Positions 51,851 to 62,801 of a DNA stretch of 64,000 nucleotides are shown here, piece by piece. The stretch is taken from the NCBI RefSeq assembly GCF_026008495.1, contig NZ_BQUN01000137.1, forward strand, positions 87,062-151,061, written 5' to 3'. The notes under the pieces are model-generated. The model was not told the DNA's origin. It did no database searches and worked only from the letters and a program-made list of their open reading frames with translations. The DNA is from Streptomyces sp. A012304. GTDB lineage: Bacteria > Actinomycetota > Actinomycetes > Streptomycetales > Streptomycetaceae. Position numbers and translations under genes: made by a program. Every line of letters starts with the position of its first letter. Positions within the stretch are counted from its first letter, which is position 1.

Positions 51851-52987
51851 TCAGGACGGGCCGCCCCGCTCGCTGATGTCCAGGGCGTGCTTGAGCACCT
51901 CGCAGGCCTGGAGGTGGTTGCCGGACTCCTGGAGGAGGTCGGCCAGCCGTCGGCAGACCAGCACCGCCTCGGGGCCGTACACCTTGTGGACCTGCTGGAA
52001 GGCGAGTTCCAGGACCTCGATCGCCTCCTTGACCTGGCCGGTCTCGGCGAGCAGCGCGGAGAGTTCCAGCTGGACGGCGAGCAGATCGCCCGGGGCGCCG
52101 GCGGTCTGCTGTTCCTGGAGGGCGAGCCGCAGGACCGGCAGGGCGTCGCGGATGTTGCCCTCGGCGCGCAGCAGCCGGGCGACGGCGAGGCCGGTGGAGA
52201 CCATGGCGGCACGGACGTCGGCGGGCAGCACGGGCCCGGCGGGGATGCGGTGACCGGCGCGGGCCTTGTTGCGGGCCAGCGGGAGCCGTCCGACGCCGTT
52301 CTCCTGGGAGTGCTGGGGCAGCGGGCGGTTCTTGGCGCGCAGGCGTTCCAGGAGGACGCGGTAGAGCGTGTCGAGGTCCAGCAGCTCGGGGCCGTCCGGG
52401 ACGCCGTCGCGCAGCACGGTGAGCAGTTCCCCGGTGAAGGCGGTGTAGCGCTCGCCGTCGGGGGCGAGGGCGATGCGGTCGCGCGGCGAGGCGGTCAGCA
52501 CGTAGGCGCCGTCGACGGCGGCCTCGGCGGCCAGGACGTCGCCGCCGGCCAGGGCGCGGGCGGCGCGGCCGCTGAAGCAGCAGTCGAGGACGACGACCTT
52601 GCGGCGGGCCCGGGTGGAGCGCAGGGCGGTGCGCAGATGCTGGTAGGCGACGGCGGTGTAGCCGAGGTGTTCCCGGGAGTCGCCCAGGGCGAGGTAGAGG
52701 TCGGCGGAGTCCGAGTCCCGCATGCCGTGTCCGGCGAAGTAGACGAGGAGGGTGTCGGTGGCCTCCTCGCTCGCCTGGTGGACCGGGTCGAGGATGCTCT
52801 GCGGGCTGAGCGGGTCGGTGACGACCGTGCAGTGCTGCACGGGCAGCCCCCACACCGTGGCGTCGCACAGTTCGGCGGCGAGGTCGACGACGCCCGTCTC
52901 GACGGCGGGCAGCTGCGGCAGGTGGCGGTAGGAGGCGGTGCCGATGAGGACGGCCCGCGAGCGCGCCGGGTCAGGCAGTGCCGTCAT
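51851..52987 (-). CDS. Caspase-like (C14) peptidase with C-terminal TPR region
   Basis: A 378-residue protein. The N-terminal 220 residues form a caspase/metacaspase fold. The strand R-A-V-L-I-G-T-A-S-Y is followed by the catalytic His87 in Y-F-A-G-H-G (83-88) and the catalytic Cys137 in V-L-D-C-C-F-S-G (133-140). Residues 262-375 are helical with TPR-like spacing (A-x-x-x-L-x-x-x-G and regular Ala/Leu). There is no signal peptide. It would be an executioner protease, with TPRs for partner or substrate binding. The ATG at 52987 overlaps the end of the small membrane-protein gene by 17 bp. It is the third gene of a kinase-EACC1-caspase cassette. Confidence 0.88.
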   Translation of the reverse strand: MTALPDPARSRAVLIGTASYRHLPQLPAVETGVVDLAAELCDATVWGLPVQHCTVVTDPLSPQSILDPVHQASEEATDTLLVYFAGHGMRDSDSADLYLALGDSREHLGYTAVAYQHLRTALRSTRARRKVVVLDCCFSGRAARALAGGDVLAAEAAVDGAYVLTASPRDRIALAPDGERYTAFTGELLTVLRDGVPDGPELLDLDTLYRVLLERLRAKNRPLPQHSQENGVGRLPLARNKARAGHRIPAGPVLPADVRAAMVSTGLAVARLLRAEGNIRDALPVLRLALQEQQTAGAPGDLLAVQLELSALLAETGQVKEAIEVLELAFQQVHKVYGPEAVLVCRRLADLLQESGNHLQACEVLKHALDISERGGPS

Positions 52988-53396
52988 CGCCTCCGCTTCC
53001 CTCGGTCTGCGGGACGGGCCGGACGGTCGCGGGCGCGGTGTCGCCGTCGAGGGCGGCGACCAGACGGCGTACGGCGTCCTCGTCCCGGGCGGCCTCGGCG
53101 GTGAGGACGATCTCCACCTCGCCGCGGCGCAGGGTGACGGCCGGGGCGCGGCGGCGGGAAGCCTGCCATTGCAGGACGGACACGACCAGGGAGGCCGCGG
53201 ACAGCCCTGCCGAGACGGCGAACTGGAGGATGTCGAAGCCGGTGCCCATGCCGCCGGGCGGGGGCGGGGCGGCGCTGCCTGGCCGCACCGGCAGGTCGGC
53301 GACGTCCTCGCGCAGCCAGAGCAGCAGGGAGCGCAGGTCGTCCTCGGTCCCCGTGACGTCCAGGGTGGCCGAGATCTCCGCGCAGAGGTCAGTCAT
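52971..53396 (-). CDS. Effector-associated constant component (EACC1)-like membrane protein
   Basis: A 141-residue protein. Residues 1-48 are acidic, with the L-R-S-L-L-L-W-L-R-E-D segment at 21-31 and a Pro-rich linker. One hydrophobic helix spans about 54-76 (F-D-I-L-Q-F-A-V-S-A-G-L-S-A-A-S-L-V-V). A short beta region follows (V-T-L-R-R-G-E-V-E-I-V-L-T, 87-99) and then a helix. This arrangement matches the small EACC1 components that Aravind and colleagues described beside caspase or trypsin effectors in actinobacteria; the match is by recall, not by search. The ATG at 53396 overlaps the kinase gene by 8 bp. Confidence 0.75.
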   Translation of the reverse strand: MTDLCAEISATLDVTGTEDDLRSLLLWLREDVADLPVRPGSAAPPPPGGMGTGFDILQFAVSAGLSAASLVVSVLQWQASRRRAPAVTLRRGEVEIVLTAEAARDEDAVRRLVAALDGDTAPATVRPVPQTEGSGGDDGTA

Positions 53397-54723
53397 CGGG
53401 TCCGTCCGTTCGTCGTGCCACACGTCTGTTGACGTCGGCGAAGAGCTTCAGCGCGTCGCGCCGGGCGTCGAGTCTGGCCAGGCACACGGCGTGCCAGTAC
53501 CGGCTGGTCAGGGTGGTGGGGTGGTCGGGTCCCAGGGTGGAGAGGCAGACCGGGACCACGACCGACAGCATCTGGGCCGCCTCCTCCAGCCGGCCGCGCA
53601 GCACCAGGTTGACCGCCTCGCGCTGCCGGGACAGCGCGCTCTGCGGGGTCATGCTGCCCAGCACGATCCGGCGGGTGGCGTCGCTGAGGGTGACGGGCCG
53701 GAAGGGGTCCCCGGGCACCTCCCGCTGAGCGGGCAGCACGGCCGCCTCGTCCCAGAGGTACTCCGGAGCCTCCTCGACCGTGGCGGCCCGTGAGACCGGG
53801 GCGGGGACCGGCGGTACCGCGTGCGCGTCGCGTACGGCGTCGTCCCGCACCCGGCCCCCGACGATCTCCGCCAGCCGTTCGGTGCCGCCGTAGCTCATGG
53901 GCAGGAGGGTGCCGCGGATCGTCGCGGGGTCCCGGCGGCGCAGGACGGGGTTCTGGCGGCACAGGTCGTCGACCAGTCGGCACAGCTCCTCGGGGCAGTC
54001 CCAGCGCGTCCCCGAGAGCCGGGGGACGCCCTCGCCGAGGGCGAGTTCCATGATGGCGCCGTAGTCGACGGTCGGGCCGAACGGCAGCTCGCCGGTGATC
54101 ATCAGGTACAGGCAGGTGCCGAGGCCGTACCAGTCCGCCGCGCGTTCCGGCAGGGCGCCGCGCATGGCTTCCGGGGCCATGAACTGCGGGGTGCCGACCA
54201 GGGCGCCGGTCCGGGTGATCGCGACCTCGCCGGCGAGCCGGGCCAGTCCGAAGTCCTGGAGGACGACCCGCCCGCTGCGGGTGATGCCGACGTTGGTGGG
54301 TTTGACGTCACGGTGCAGGACCCCGGCCTGGTGGGCGGCCTCCAGGGCCTCGGTGACGCCGAACGCCACCGTGCACGCCACCTCGGCCGGCAGTGGCTCC
54401 CCGTCCGCGACCAGATCGGCCAGGGTGACGCCGTCGAGGACCTGCATCACCAGGTACGGCGTGCCGTCGTGGACGCCGCTGTCGTACAGCGTGACGACGC
54501 CGGGGTGGTCGATCCGGGCCAGGGCCCGCGCCTCGCGCTGGAAGCGGTCCCAGGCCTCGCTGGTGCCCGGCAGACCCTCGACGGCGGTGAGCATCTTGAC
54601 GGCGACGCGCCGGTCGAGCCGGGTGTCCTCCGCCTCGTGGACGACGCCCATGCCGCCGCGTCCGAGGAGCCGCACCGGGCGGTAGCGGCCCGCCACTAAC
54701 CCGTCTTCGTCCGCCCCGCCCAT
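53389..54723 (-). CDS. Ser/Thr protein kinase with TPR-like C-terminus
   Basis: A 444-residue soluble Hanks-type kinase with no transmembrane helix. All catalytic elements are present: G-R-G-G-M-G (21-26), the VAVK lysine at 43, Glu64, H-R-D-V-K-P-T-N with Asp139, D-F-G at 157-159 and A-P-E at 183-185. After the kinase domain (to about 275) come a linker and, at about 365-435, a helical region with the P-D-H-P-T-T-L-T-S-R-Y motif of actinobacterial TPR arrays. It is not a PASTA kinase. The ATG at 54723 lies 40 bp downstream of the relA stop. It is first in the cassette with EACC1 and the caspase-like gene, and may phosphorylate one of them. Confidence 0.9.
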   Translation of the reverse strand: MGGADEDGLVAGRYRPVRLLGRGGMGVVHEAEDTRLDRRVAVKMLTAVEGLPGTSEAWDRFQREARALARIDHPGVVTLYDSGVHDGTPYLVMQVLDGVTLADLVADGEPLPAEVACTVAFGVTEALEAAHQAGVLHRDVKPTNVGITRSGRVVLQDFGLARLAGEVAITRTGALVGTPQFMAPEAMRGALPERAADWYGLGTCLYLMITGELPFGPTVDYGAIMELALGEGVPRLSGTRWDCPEELCRLVDDLCRQNPVLRRRDPATIRGTLLPMSYGGTERLAEIVGGRVRDDAVRDAHAVPPVPAPVSRAATVEEAPEYLWDEAAVLPAQREVPGDPFRPVTLSDATRRIVLGSMTPQSALSRQREAVNLVLRGRLEEAAQMLSVVVPVCLSTLGPDHPTTLTSRYWHAVCLARLDARRDALKLFADVNRRVARRTDGPDD

Positions 54724-54763
54724 GCCGCTCCCCCGTCTTCCCCTGCTCGGCTCTTCCGGTGCG

Positions 54764-57292
<2,529 letters not shown>

Positions 57293-57464
57293 GAGGACTC
57301 CTCGTGCGCGATCCGGGTCCCCCGGTCAGGCTCCGGAGCACCCATCGTAGCGATCCCGGGCCCCAGGATCGCCTTCAGTCCGATGTGAGGACCGTCTACC
57401 CCCGAAACACCAGAGGCGAGCGCCGGATTCCTCCGGGCCCGCCCCTTGTGGGTGTACGACGGTG

Positions 57465-58004
57465 TCAGACCGTGAGCAGCGCCTCCAGCGGTGCGCCGCC
57501 CAGGGCCGCCTCCAGGCGGGGACGGCCCTGGAGGAAGCCGAGCTCCATCAGCACGGCGACGCCAGCGACCTCGGCGCCCGCGCGGTGGATGAGCTGGATC
57601 GACGCCTCTGCGGTGCCGCCGGTGGCGAGGACGTCGTCCACGATCAGAACGCGGTCCTCGGCGGTGAGGTCCTCGGCGTGGATCTCGATCTCCGCGGAGC
57701 CGTACTCCAGGTCGTAGGCCTGGGCGAGGGTGGCTCCGGGGAGCTTGCCCGCCTTGCGCACGGGGACGAAGCCGAGGCCGGCGCGGACGGCGACGGGGGC
57801 GCCGAGGATGAAGCCCCGGGCCTCCAGGCCGACGACCTTGGTGGCGCCGGTGCCCTCGGCGATCTCCGCGAACGCGTCGGTGAGGGCGGTGAACGCCGCC
57901 GGGTCCGCGAGCAGCGGGGTGATGTCCTTGAACATCACGCCCGGCTCGGGATAGTCGGCCACGTCACGGATGCGGCTGAGCAGCAGCTCCTTGATCTCGG
58001 TCAC
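57465..58004 (-). CDS. apt: Adenine phosphoribosyltransferase
   Basis: A 179-residue PRTase that salvages adenine with PRPP to AMP. The PRPP loop V-L-I-V-D-D-V-L-A-T-G-G-T-A (about residues 121-134) and E-A-R-G-F (61-65) are intact. The GTG at 58004 overlaps the secF stop by 4 bp. The order secD-secF-apt-relA is the known Streptomyces arrangement; apt and relA have been studied together in S. coelicolor. Confidence 0.96.
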   Translation of the reverse strand: MTEIKELLLSRIRDVADYPEPGVMFKDITPLLADPAAFTALTDAFAEIAEGTGATKVVGLEARGFILGAPVAVRAGLGFVPVRKAGKLPGATLAQAYDLEYGSAEIEIHAEDLTAEDRVLIVDDVLATGGTAEASIQLIHRAGAEVAGVAVLMELGFLQGRPRLEAALGGAPLEALLTV

Positions 58005-59116
58005 CGGCGCTTCCCGGAGGGTCGGCCGCGGCCCCGGCTGCGGGAGGCGGTCTGGACGCGCGGGCCGACGACCGCAGCGGCGGCGTCCTCCACCTCGTCA
58101 CCGTCGGCTTCGACGCCGCGGGGCTCGGTGTACTCCTCGTCGTCGGCGGCGGCCTGGGCGCGCTTGGCGAGGACACGCTTCCTCAGCTGCTTCAGCTGCG
58201 GCTCGCGCTCCTTGAGGTCGGCGACGAGCGGCGTGGCGATGAAGATCGAGGAGTACGCGCCGGCCGCGAGGCCGACGAACAGCGACAGCGAGATGTCGTT
58301 GAGCGTGCCGGCGCCGAGGAAGCCGCCACCGATGAACAGCAGGCCCGCGACCGGCAGCAGCGCGACCACCGTGGTGTTGATGGAGCGGACCAGGGTGCTG
58401 TTGATCGAGCGGTTGGCGATGTCGCTGTAGGTGAATCTGGTCTGCTTGGTGATGTCCTTCGTCTGTTCCTTCAAGGAGTCGAAGACGACGACCGTGTCGT
58501 AGAGCGAGTAACCGAGAATGGTCAACAGACCGATCACCGTGCCCGGCGTGACCTCGAAGCCGACGAGGGCGTAGATGCCGACGGTGATGGTGATGTCGTG
58601 GATCAGGGCGACGAGCGCGGCGATGGCCATGCGCCACTCGAAGGCGATCGCCAGATAGATCACGACGAGGACCATGAAGATCGCCAGGCCCTGCCAGGCC
58701 TTGTTGGCGATCTGTTCGCCCCAGCTGGGACCGACGAGGTCGGTGTTGATGTCCTCCCGGTCGACCTTGAAGTCCTTGGCGAGGGCGGCCTGGATCTTGT
58801 CGGACTCCTGGGTGTCCATGCCGGCGATCTGGATGCGCAGCGTGTCGTTGCCGAGCTTCTGCACGACCGCCTCGTGGCCGGAGGCCTCCTCCGCGTACTC
58901 CACGGCCTGCGACACCGAGACGCTGGTCTTCGGGGTGGTGAAGACGGCGCCGCCCTGGAAGTCGATGCCCATGTTCAGGCCGCGCACCGCCAGGCCGACG
59001 ATGGCCGTGATGGTGATCAGGATGGAGATGCCGTACCAGATCTTGCGGTGGCCGATGAAGTCGTAGCTGACCTCGCCACGGTGCAGTCGGGCGCCGAGGT
59101 TGCCGAGTTTCGACAC
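58001..59116 (-). CDS. secF: Protein translocase subunit SecF
   Basis: A 371-residue RND-like membrane subunit with six transmembrane helices. The first helix follows the F-I-G-H-R-K-I-W-Y motif. The family G-I-D-F-Q-G-G motif, the D-T-V-V-V-F-D segment and R-S-I-N-T-T are present. The C-terminal 60 residues are charged, ending with Arg/Gly repeats. SecDF uses the proton gradient to pull translocated proteins out. The second of two close GTGs (59116) has AAGGAGG at optimal distance; the other is at 59122. It is 2 bp after the secD stop. Confidence 0.95.
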   Translation of the reverse strand: MSKLGNLGARLHRGEVSYDFIGHRKIWYGISILITITAIVGLAVRGLNMGIDFQGGAVFTTPKTSVSVSQAVEYAEEASGHEAVVQKLGNDTLRIQIAGMDTQESDKIQAALAKDFKVDREDINTDLVGPSWGEQIANKAWQGLAIFMVLVVIYLAIAFEWRMAIAALVALIHDITITVGIYALVGFEVTPGTVIGLLTILGYSLYDTVVVFDSLKEQTKDITKQTRFTYSDIANRSINSTLVRSINTTVVALLPVAGLLFIGGGFLGAGTLNDISLSLFVGLAAGAYSSIFIATPLVADLKEREPQLKQLRKRVLAKRAQAAADDEEYTEPRGVEADGDEVEDAAAAVVGPRVQTASRSRGRGRPSGKRR

Positions 59117-59118
59117 GC

Positions 59119-60888
59119 TCACGCCTCCTTCGTCTCGACGGGGCCGGCGACGGGACCGGCGGGACGGCGGGTGCGGCGCAGCGGAGGCTTGGCACCCAGG
59201 CTCTTCGGGTCGAGGCCGGACCACTTGTGGCCGTCCGCGAAGAACTTCCGGCGCGCGGCCAGCGTCATCAGCGGCTTGGTGAAGAAGAAGACCACGACGA
59301 CGTCGAGGACGGTGGTCAGACCCAGCGTGAACGCGAAGCCCTGGACCTTGCCGACGGTGACGACGAACAGCACGGCGGCGGCGAGGAACGACACGAAGTC
59401 GGAGACCAGGATGGTGCGCCGGGCGCGCGGCCAGGCCCGCTCCACGGCGGGGCGCAGCGAGCGGCCCTCGCGGATCTCGTCACGGACGCGTTCGAAGTAC
59501 ACGATGAACGAGTCCGCCGTGATGCCGATGGCGACGATGGCACCGCAGACGGCCGGCAGGTTCAGCGCGAAGCCGATGGCCGGGCCGAGCAGCGACATGA
59601 GCACGTAGGTGAGGGCCGCGGAGACCAGCAGCGAGGCGATCGCGATGAGGGACAGCCCGCGGTAGTAGGCCACCAGGTAGATGATGACCAGGGCGAGGCC
59701 GATGGCGCCGGCGAGCAGACCGGCGCGCAGCTGGTCACCGCCGAGCGCGGCGCTCACCGTGGTCACGCTCTGCTCGTGGAAGGAGAGCGGGAGCGCGCCG
59801 TACGACAGCATGTTGGCGAGGTTCTGGGCCTCCTCCTGCGTGAAGCTGCCGGAGATCTGCGCCTGGCCGCCGGTGATGGAGGAGCTGACGTACGGGCTGG
59901 AGACGACCTCGCCGTCCAGGACGATGCCGAACTCGTTCTGCGGGGCCTGGTTCTGGGCGAGCTTGCCGGTGATGTCGGCGAACTTCTTCGCGCCCTTGTC
60001 GCTGAAGGTCATGGTGACCTGCCAGCCGGCCGCGGTCTGGGTGTCGAAGACGGCCTGGGCCTTGTCGACCTCGGTGCCGTCCACGGCGGCCGGGCCGAGC
60101 AGGTACTTGTACCAGACGCCCTGGATGTCGCCGCAGCCGACGGTGGTGTGCTCGGGCTTGGCGCCCTCGCCGGCCTTGAGGCGGACCGACTCCTTCGAGC
60201 AGTCCAGGGAGGCGTACTGCGCCTGGACACTCGCCTCGTCGGTGGGGGCGGTACCGCCCGCGGAGGCGGAGCCGGAGGGGGCGGCCGAGGCGGAGGCGGA
60301 CGGCGTGGCGTCGGCCTTCAGCGCGTCCGTGACGGCGCGGCCCTGGGAGGTGGCGGAGGCCGACGGGCTGGTGGAGGACGTGGCCTTCTCACCGGAGCCG
60401 GAGCCGGAGGCGCCGGCGGACGGGCTCGGCGAGGCGCTGGGCGAGCCGCTCGCGGACGGGCTCGGCGGGGTGCCCGCCGCGGAGCCGGTGGGCTCGCTGG
60501 CCAGCACCGGACGGAAGTACAGCTTGGCGGTGGTGCCGACCTGGTCCCGGGCTTCCTTGGAGTTCGTGCCCTTGGGGATGTTCACGATGATGTTGCGGTC
60601 GCCCTGGGTCTGCACCTCCGCCTCGGAGACGCCCAGACCGTTGACACGGCGGTTCATGATCTCGACCGCGGTGTCCATGTTGGCCTTGTTGATCGCGGAG
60701 CCTTGGTCGGCCTTCGCCTCCAGCGTGATGCTGGTACCGCCGGCAAGGTCGATGCCGAGGCGCGGGGTGGTGTCCCCGGTGGCGAACATGCCTCCGGTGA
60801 GCCCCACGATGGCGATCAGGATCAGGGCCAGCGAGCGCCCTGGCTTGCTCTGGGCACTCGCGCTCCGGCCCTTCTTAGGTGCTGCCAC
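59119..60888 (-). CDS. secD: Protein translocase subunit SecD with a Ser/Ala/Pro-rich insertion
   Basis: A 589-residue membrane subunit. Helix 1 lies at about residues 19-38, then G-I-D-L-A-G-G-T and the periplasmic P1 region, and the last five helices with A-I-G-I-T-A-D-S-F-I-V-Y-F-E-R. Between about residues 135 and 220 the P1 region holds a low-complexity stretch of Ser, Ala, Pro, Gly and Thr (S-A-S-P-S-P-S-A-G type), which looks disordered and is not part of the E. coli fold. The start is a GTG at 60888. It is downstream of yajC. Confidence 0.94.
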   Translation of the reverse strand: MAAPKKGRSASAQSKPGRSLALILIAIVGLTGGMFATGDTTPRLGIDLAGGTSITLEAKADQGSAINKANMDTAVEIMNRRVNGLGVSEAEVQTQGDRNIIVNIPKGTNSKEARDQVGTTAKLYFRPVLASEPTGSAAGTPPSPSASGSPSASPSPSAGASGSGSGEKATSSTSPSASATSQGRAVTDALKADATPSASASAAPSGSASAGGTAPTDEASVQAQYASLDCSKESVRLKAGEGAKPEHTTVGCGDIQGVWYKYLLGPAAVDGTEVDKAQAVFDTQTAAGWQVTMTFSDKGAKKFADITGKLAQNQAPQNEFGIVLDGEVVSSPYVSSSITGGQAQISGSFTQEEAQNLANMLSYGALPLSFHEQSVTTVSAALGGDQLRAGLLAGAIGLALVIIYLVAYYRGLSLIAIASLLVSAALTYVLMSLLGPAIGFALNLPAVCGAIVAIGITADSFIVYFERVRDEIREGRSLRPAVERAWPRARRTILVSDFVSFLAAAVLFVVTVGKVQGFAFTLGLTTVLDVVVVFFFTKPLMTLAARRKFFADGHKWSGLDPKSLGAKPPLRRTRRPAGPVAGPVETKEA

Positions 60889-60978
60889 CTTCTCGTACTC
60901 CCTCTCGGGCCGCCTCGCGCCGGGTCAGCGCGGCGGCGGCCATGACATGGTGTCGGGATCCCCTATGTGCGAGATGCG

Positions 60979-61027
60979 CGTACCCCGGGGCCGCGGGCCG
61001 TGGTGGTGCCCGCGGCCCCGGGGTACG
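60979..61027 (-). terminator. Strong stem-loop between yajC and secD
   Basis: A perfect 20-bp stem pairs 60979-60998 with 61008-61027 around a 9-nt loop, 3 bp past the yajC stop. It could terminate or attenuate read-through from yajC into secD. Confidence 0.8.
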
Positions 61028-61030
61028 TGG

Positions 61031-61522
61031 CTACTTCTTCGCGTCGGAGTCGCCGTCGGTCTTCTTCGGCTCTTCGTCGTCCTCGACGGTGTGCTCCTCG
61101 GCCTCGTCCTTCTTGCCGAGGTCGACGGGCTTGTCGTCGGAGGCGGCGGCAGCGTCGGCGGACCCGTCGGTCTCGGAGGGCTCGGTGAGGGAGGAGGCGT
61201 CGTCGGGGACGATGTCGGAGTCGGACTTCAGGTCGTGCTCGATGCCGTGGACGATGCGGTTGTACTCGTCGTCGGACAGGACGGCGCCGATCGCGTTCTT
61301 CGCGAAGAGCAGTTCCACACCCGGGCCGGCGTCGACGAGGACCGTGTCCTCGCTGACCTCCTTGACCGTGGCGTACATGCCCCCGATGGTGCGGACGCCG
61401 CTACCGGGCTGCATCTGGTTGCGCATGTCCACGGCCTGCTGCTGCTTCTTCTTCGCCGACCGGGTCATCAGGAACATGGCCCCGATGAGCACGATGAACG
61501 GGAGGAGGGTCACGAGACTCAC
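61031..61522 (-). CDS. yajC: Preprotein translocase accessory subunit YajC
   Basis: A 163-residue protein. The N-terminal transmembrane helix (2-20, T-L-L-P-F-I-V-L-I-G-A-M-F-L-M) is followed by K-K-K-Q-Q-Q, then the YajC core M-Q-P-G-S-G-V-R-T-I-G-G-M-Y-A-T-V (37-53) and V-L-V-D-A-G-P-G-V. The tail is long and acidic (residues 100-163), typical of actinobacterial YajC. It associates with SecDF. The start is a GTG at 61522; the gene is followed by the hairpin at 60979-61027. Confidence 0.93.
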   Translation of the reverse strand: MSLVTLLPFIVLIGAMFLMTRSAKKKQQQAVDMRNQMQPGSGVRTIGGMYATVKEVSEDTVLVDAGPGVELLFAKNAIGAVLSDDEYNRIVHGIEHDLKSDSDIVPDDASSLTEPSETDGSADAAAASDDKPVDLGKKDEAEEHTVEDDEEPKKTDGDSDAKK

Positions 61523-61700
61523 GGGTCGGTACTTCCTTCACGCGACCGCGATGGTGAGCGGCCTGATGGTTGGGGGTATGTGTGCTGCCGACAACGGCGG
61601 CATCGGCGGAGTCTAAGCGAGTCCGCGTGCAGGGAACAACGTTCAGCATGGCACCTGGGTTCCTGGCCCGGCCAATGCCTGCGCCGTGTTCCGTGCGCCG

Positions 61701-62777
61701 TCATGCTCCGAACAGGCCCTGTTGTCCGGTGCCCGCGGCGGCGGAGCGGGGCGGGGTGAGTCCCAGATGAGTCCAGGCGGCGGGGGTCGCGACCCGTCCG
61801 CGCGGGGTACGGGCGAGAAGGCCCTCTCGGACGAGGAAGGGTTCGGCGACCTCTTCGACGGTCTCGCGCTCCTCCCCCACCGCGACGGCCAGCGTGGACA
61901 GGCCGACCGGACCGCCGCCGAACAGCTTCAGCAGGGCCTCCAGGACCGCGCGGTCCAGCCGGTCGAGGCCGCGGGCGTCGACCTCGTAGACGGCGAGGGC
62001 CGCCGAGGCGATCTCGCGGGTGACGACGCCGTCGGCCTTGACCTGCGCGTAGTCGCGGACGCGGCGCAGCAGGCGGTTGGCGATGCGGGGCGTGCCCCGG
62101 GAGCGGCCGGCGATCTCGGCGGCGCCGGCGGTGTCGATCTCGACGTCGAGGAGGTGCGCGGAGCGGTGGATGACCCGCTGGAGTTCGGCGGGCTCGTAGA
62201 ACTCCATGTGGGCGGTGAAGCCGAAGCGGTCGCGCAGCGGAGGCGGCAGCAGGCCCGCGCGCGTGGTGGCGCCGACCAGGGTGAAGGGGGGCAGTTCGAG
62301 GGGGATGGCGGTGGCGCCAGGGCCCTTGCCGACGATGACGTCGACGCGGAAGTCCTCCATCGCCATGTAGAGCATCTCCTCGGCGGGCCGCGACATCCGG
62401 TGGATCTCGTCGAGGAAGAGGACCTCGCCCTCCTGGAGGGAGGAGAGGATCGCGGCGAGGTCGCCTGCGTGCTGGATGGCGGGGCCGGAGGTGATGCGGA
62501 TGGGGGCGCCCATCTCGGCCGCGATGATCATGGAGAGGGTGGTCTTGCCGAGGCCGGGGGCGCCGGAGAGCAGCACGTGGTCGGCGGTGGCTCCGCGCGC
62601 GCGGGCGGCGCGCAGGACGAGGTCGAGCTGTTCGCGGACCTTCTCCTGGCCGATGAACTCGCCCAGGTCCTTGGGGCGCAGGGCGGCCTCGACGGCCTGG
62701 TCCTCTCGGTCGGCGACGGAGCCCACCAGCCGCTCCCCGGCGGGGGCGGGGGTGTCGCTCGGGTCGTCCCAGTTCAT
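61701..62777 (-). CDS. ruvB: Holliday junction branch migration ATPase RuvB
   Basis: A 358-residue AAA+ motor. Walker A G-A-P-G-L-G-K-T-T is at 72-80, Walker B L-F-L-D-E-I-H-R at about 115-122, and V-G-A-T-T-R-A-G-L-L is the sensor loop. The arginine finger region P-L-R-D-R-F-G and C-terminal winged helix with R-T-P-R-G-R are present. Six subunits drive branch migration with RuvA. The ATG is at 62777, 24 bp downstream of ruvA. Confidence 0.97.
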   Translation of the reverse strand: MNWDDPSDTPAPAGERLVGSVADREDQAVEAALRPKDLGEFIGQEKVREQLDLVLRAARARGATADHVLLSGAPGLGKTTLSMIIAAEMGAPIRITSGPAIQHAGDLAAILSSLQEGEVLFLDEIHRMSRPAEEMLYMAMEDFRVDVIVGKGPGATAIPLELPPFTLVGATTRAGLLPPPLRDRFGFTAHMEFYEPAELQRVIHRSAHLLDVEIDTAGAAEIAGRSRGTPRIANRLLRRVRDYAQVKADGVVTREIASAALAVYEVDARGLDRLDRAVLEALLKLFGGGPVGLSTLAVAVGEERETVEEVAEPFLVREGLLARTPRGRVATPAAWTHLGLTPPRSAAAGTGQQGLFGA

Positions 62778-62801
62778 GTGTGTGCCTTACGGAGGTCGGG
62801 G

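Noticed and set aside
51768..54763. Mobile element carrying the kinase-EACC1-caspase cassette
   Set aside because: No transposase, integrase, terminal inverted repeat or target-site duplication could be seen at either edge, so only an accessory insertion of unknown mechanism can be suggested.
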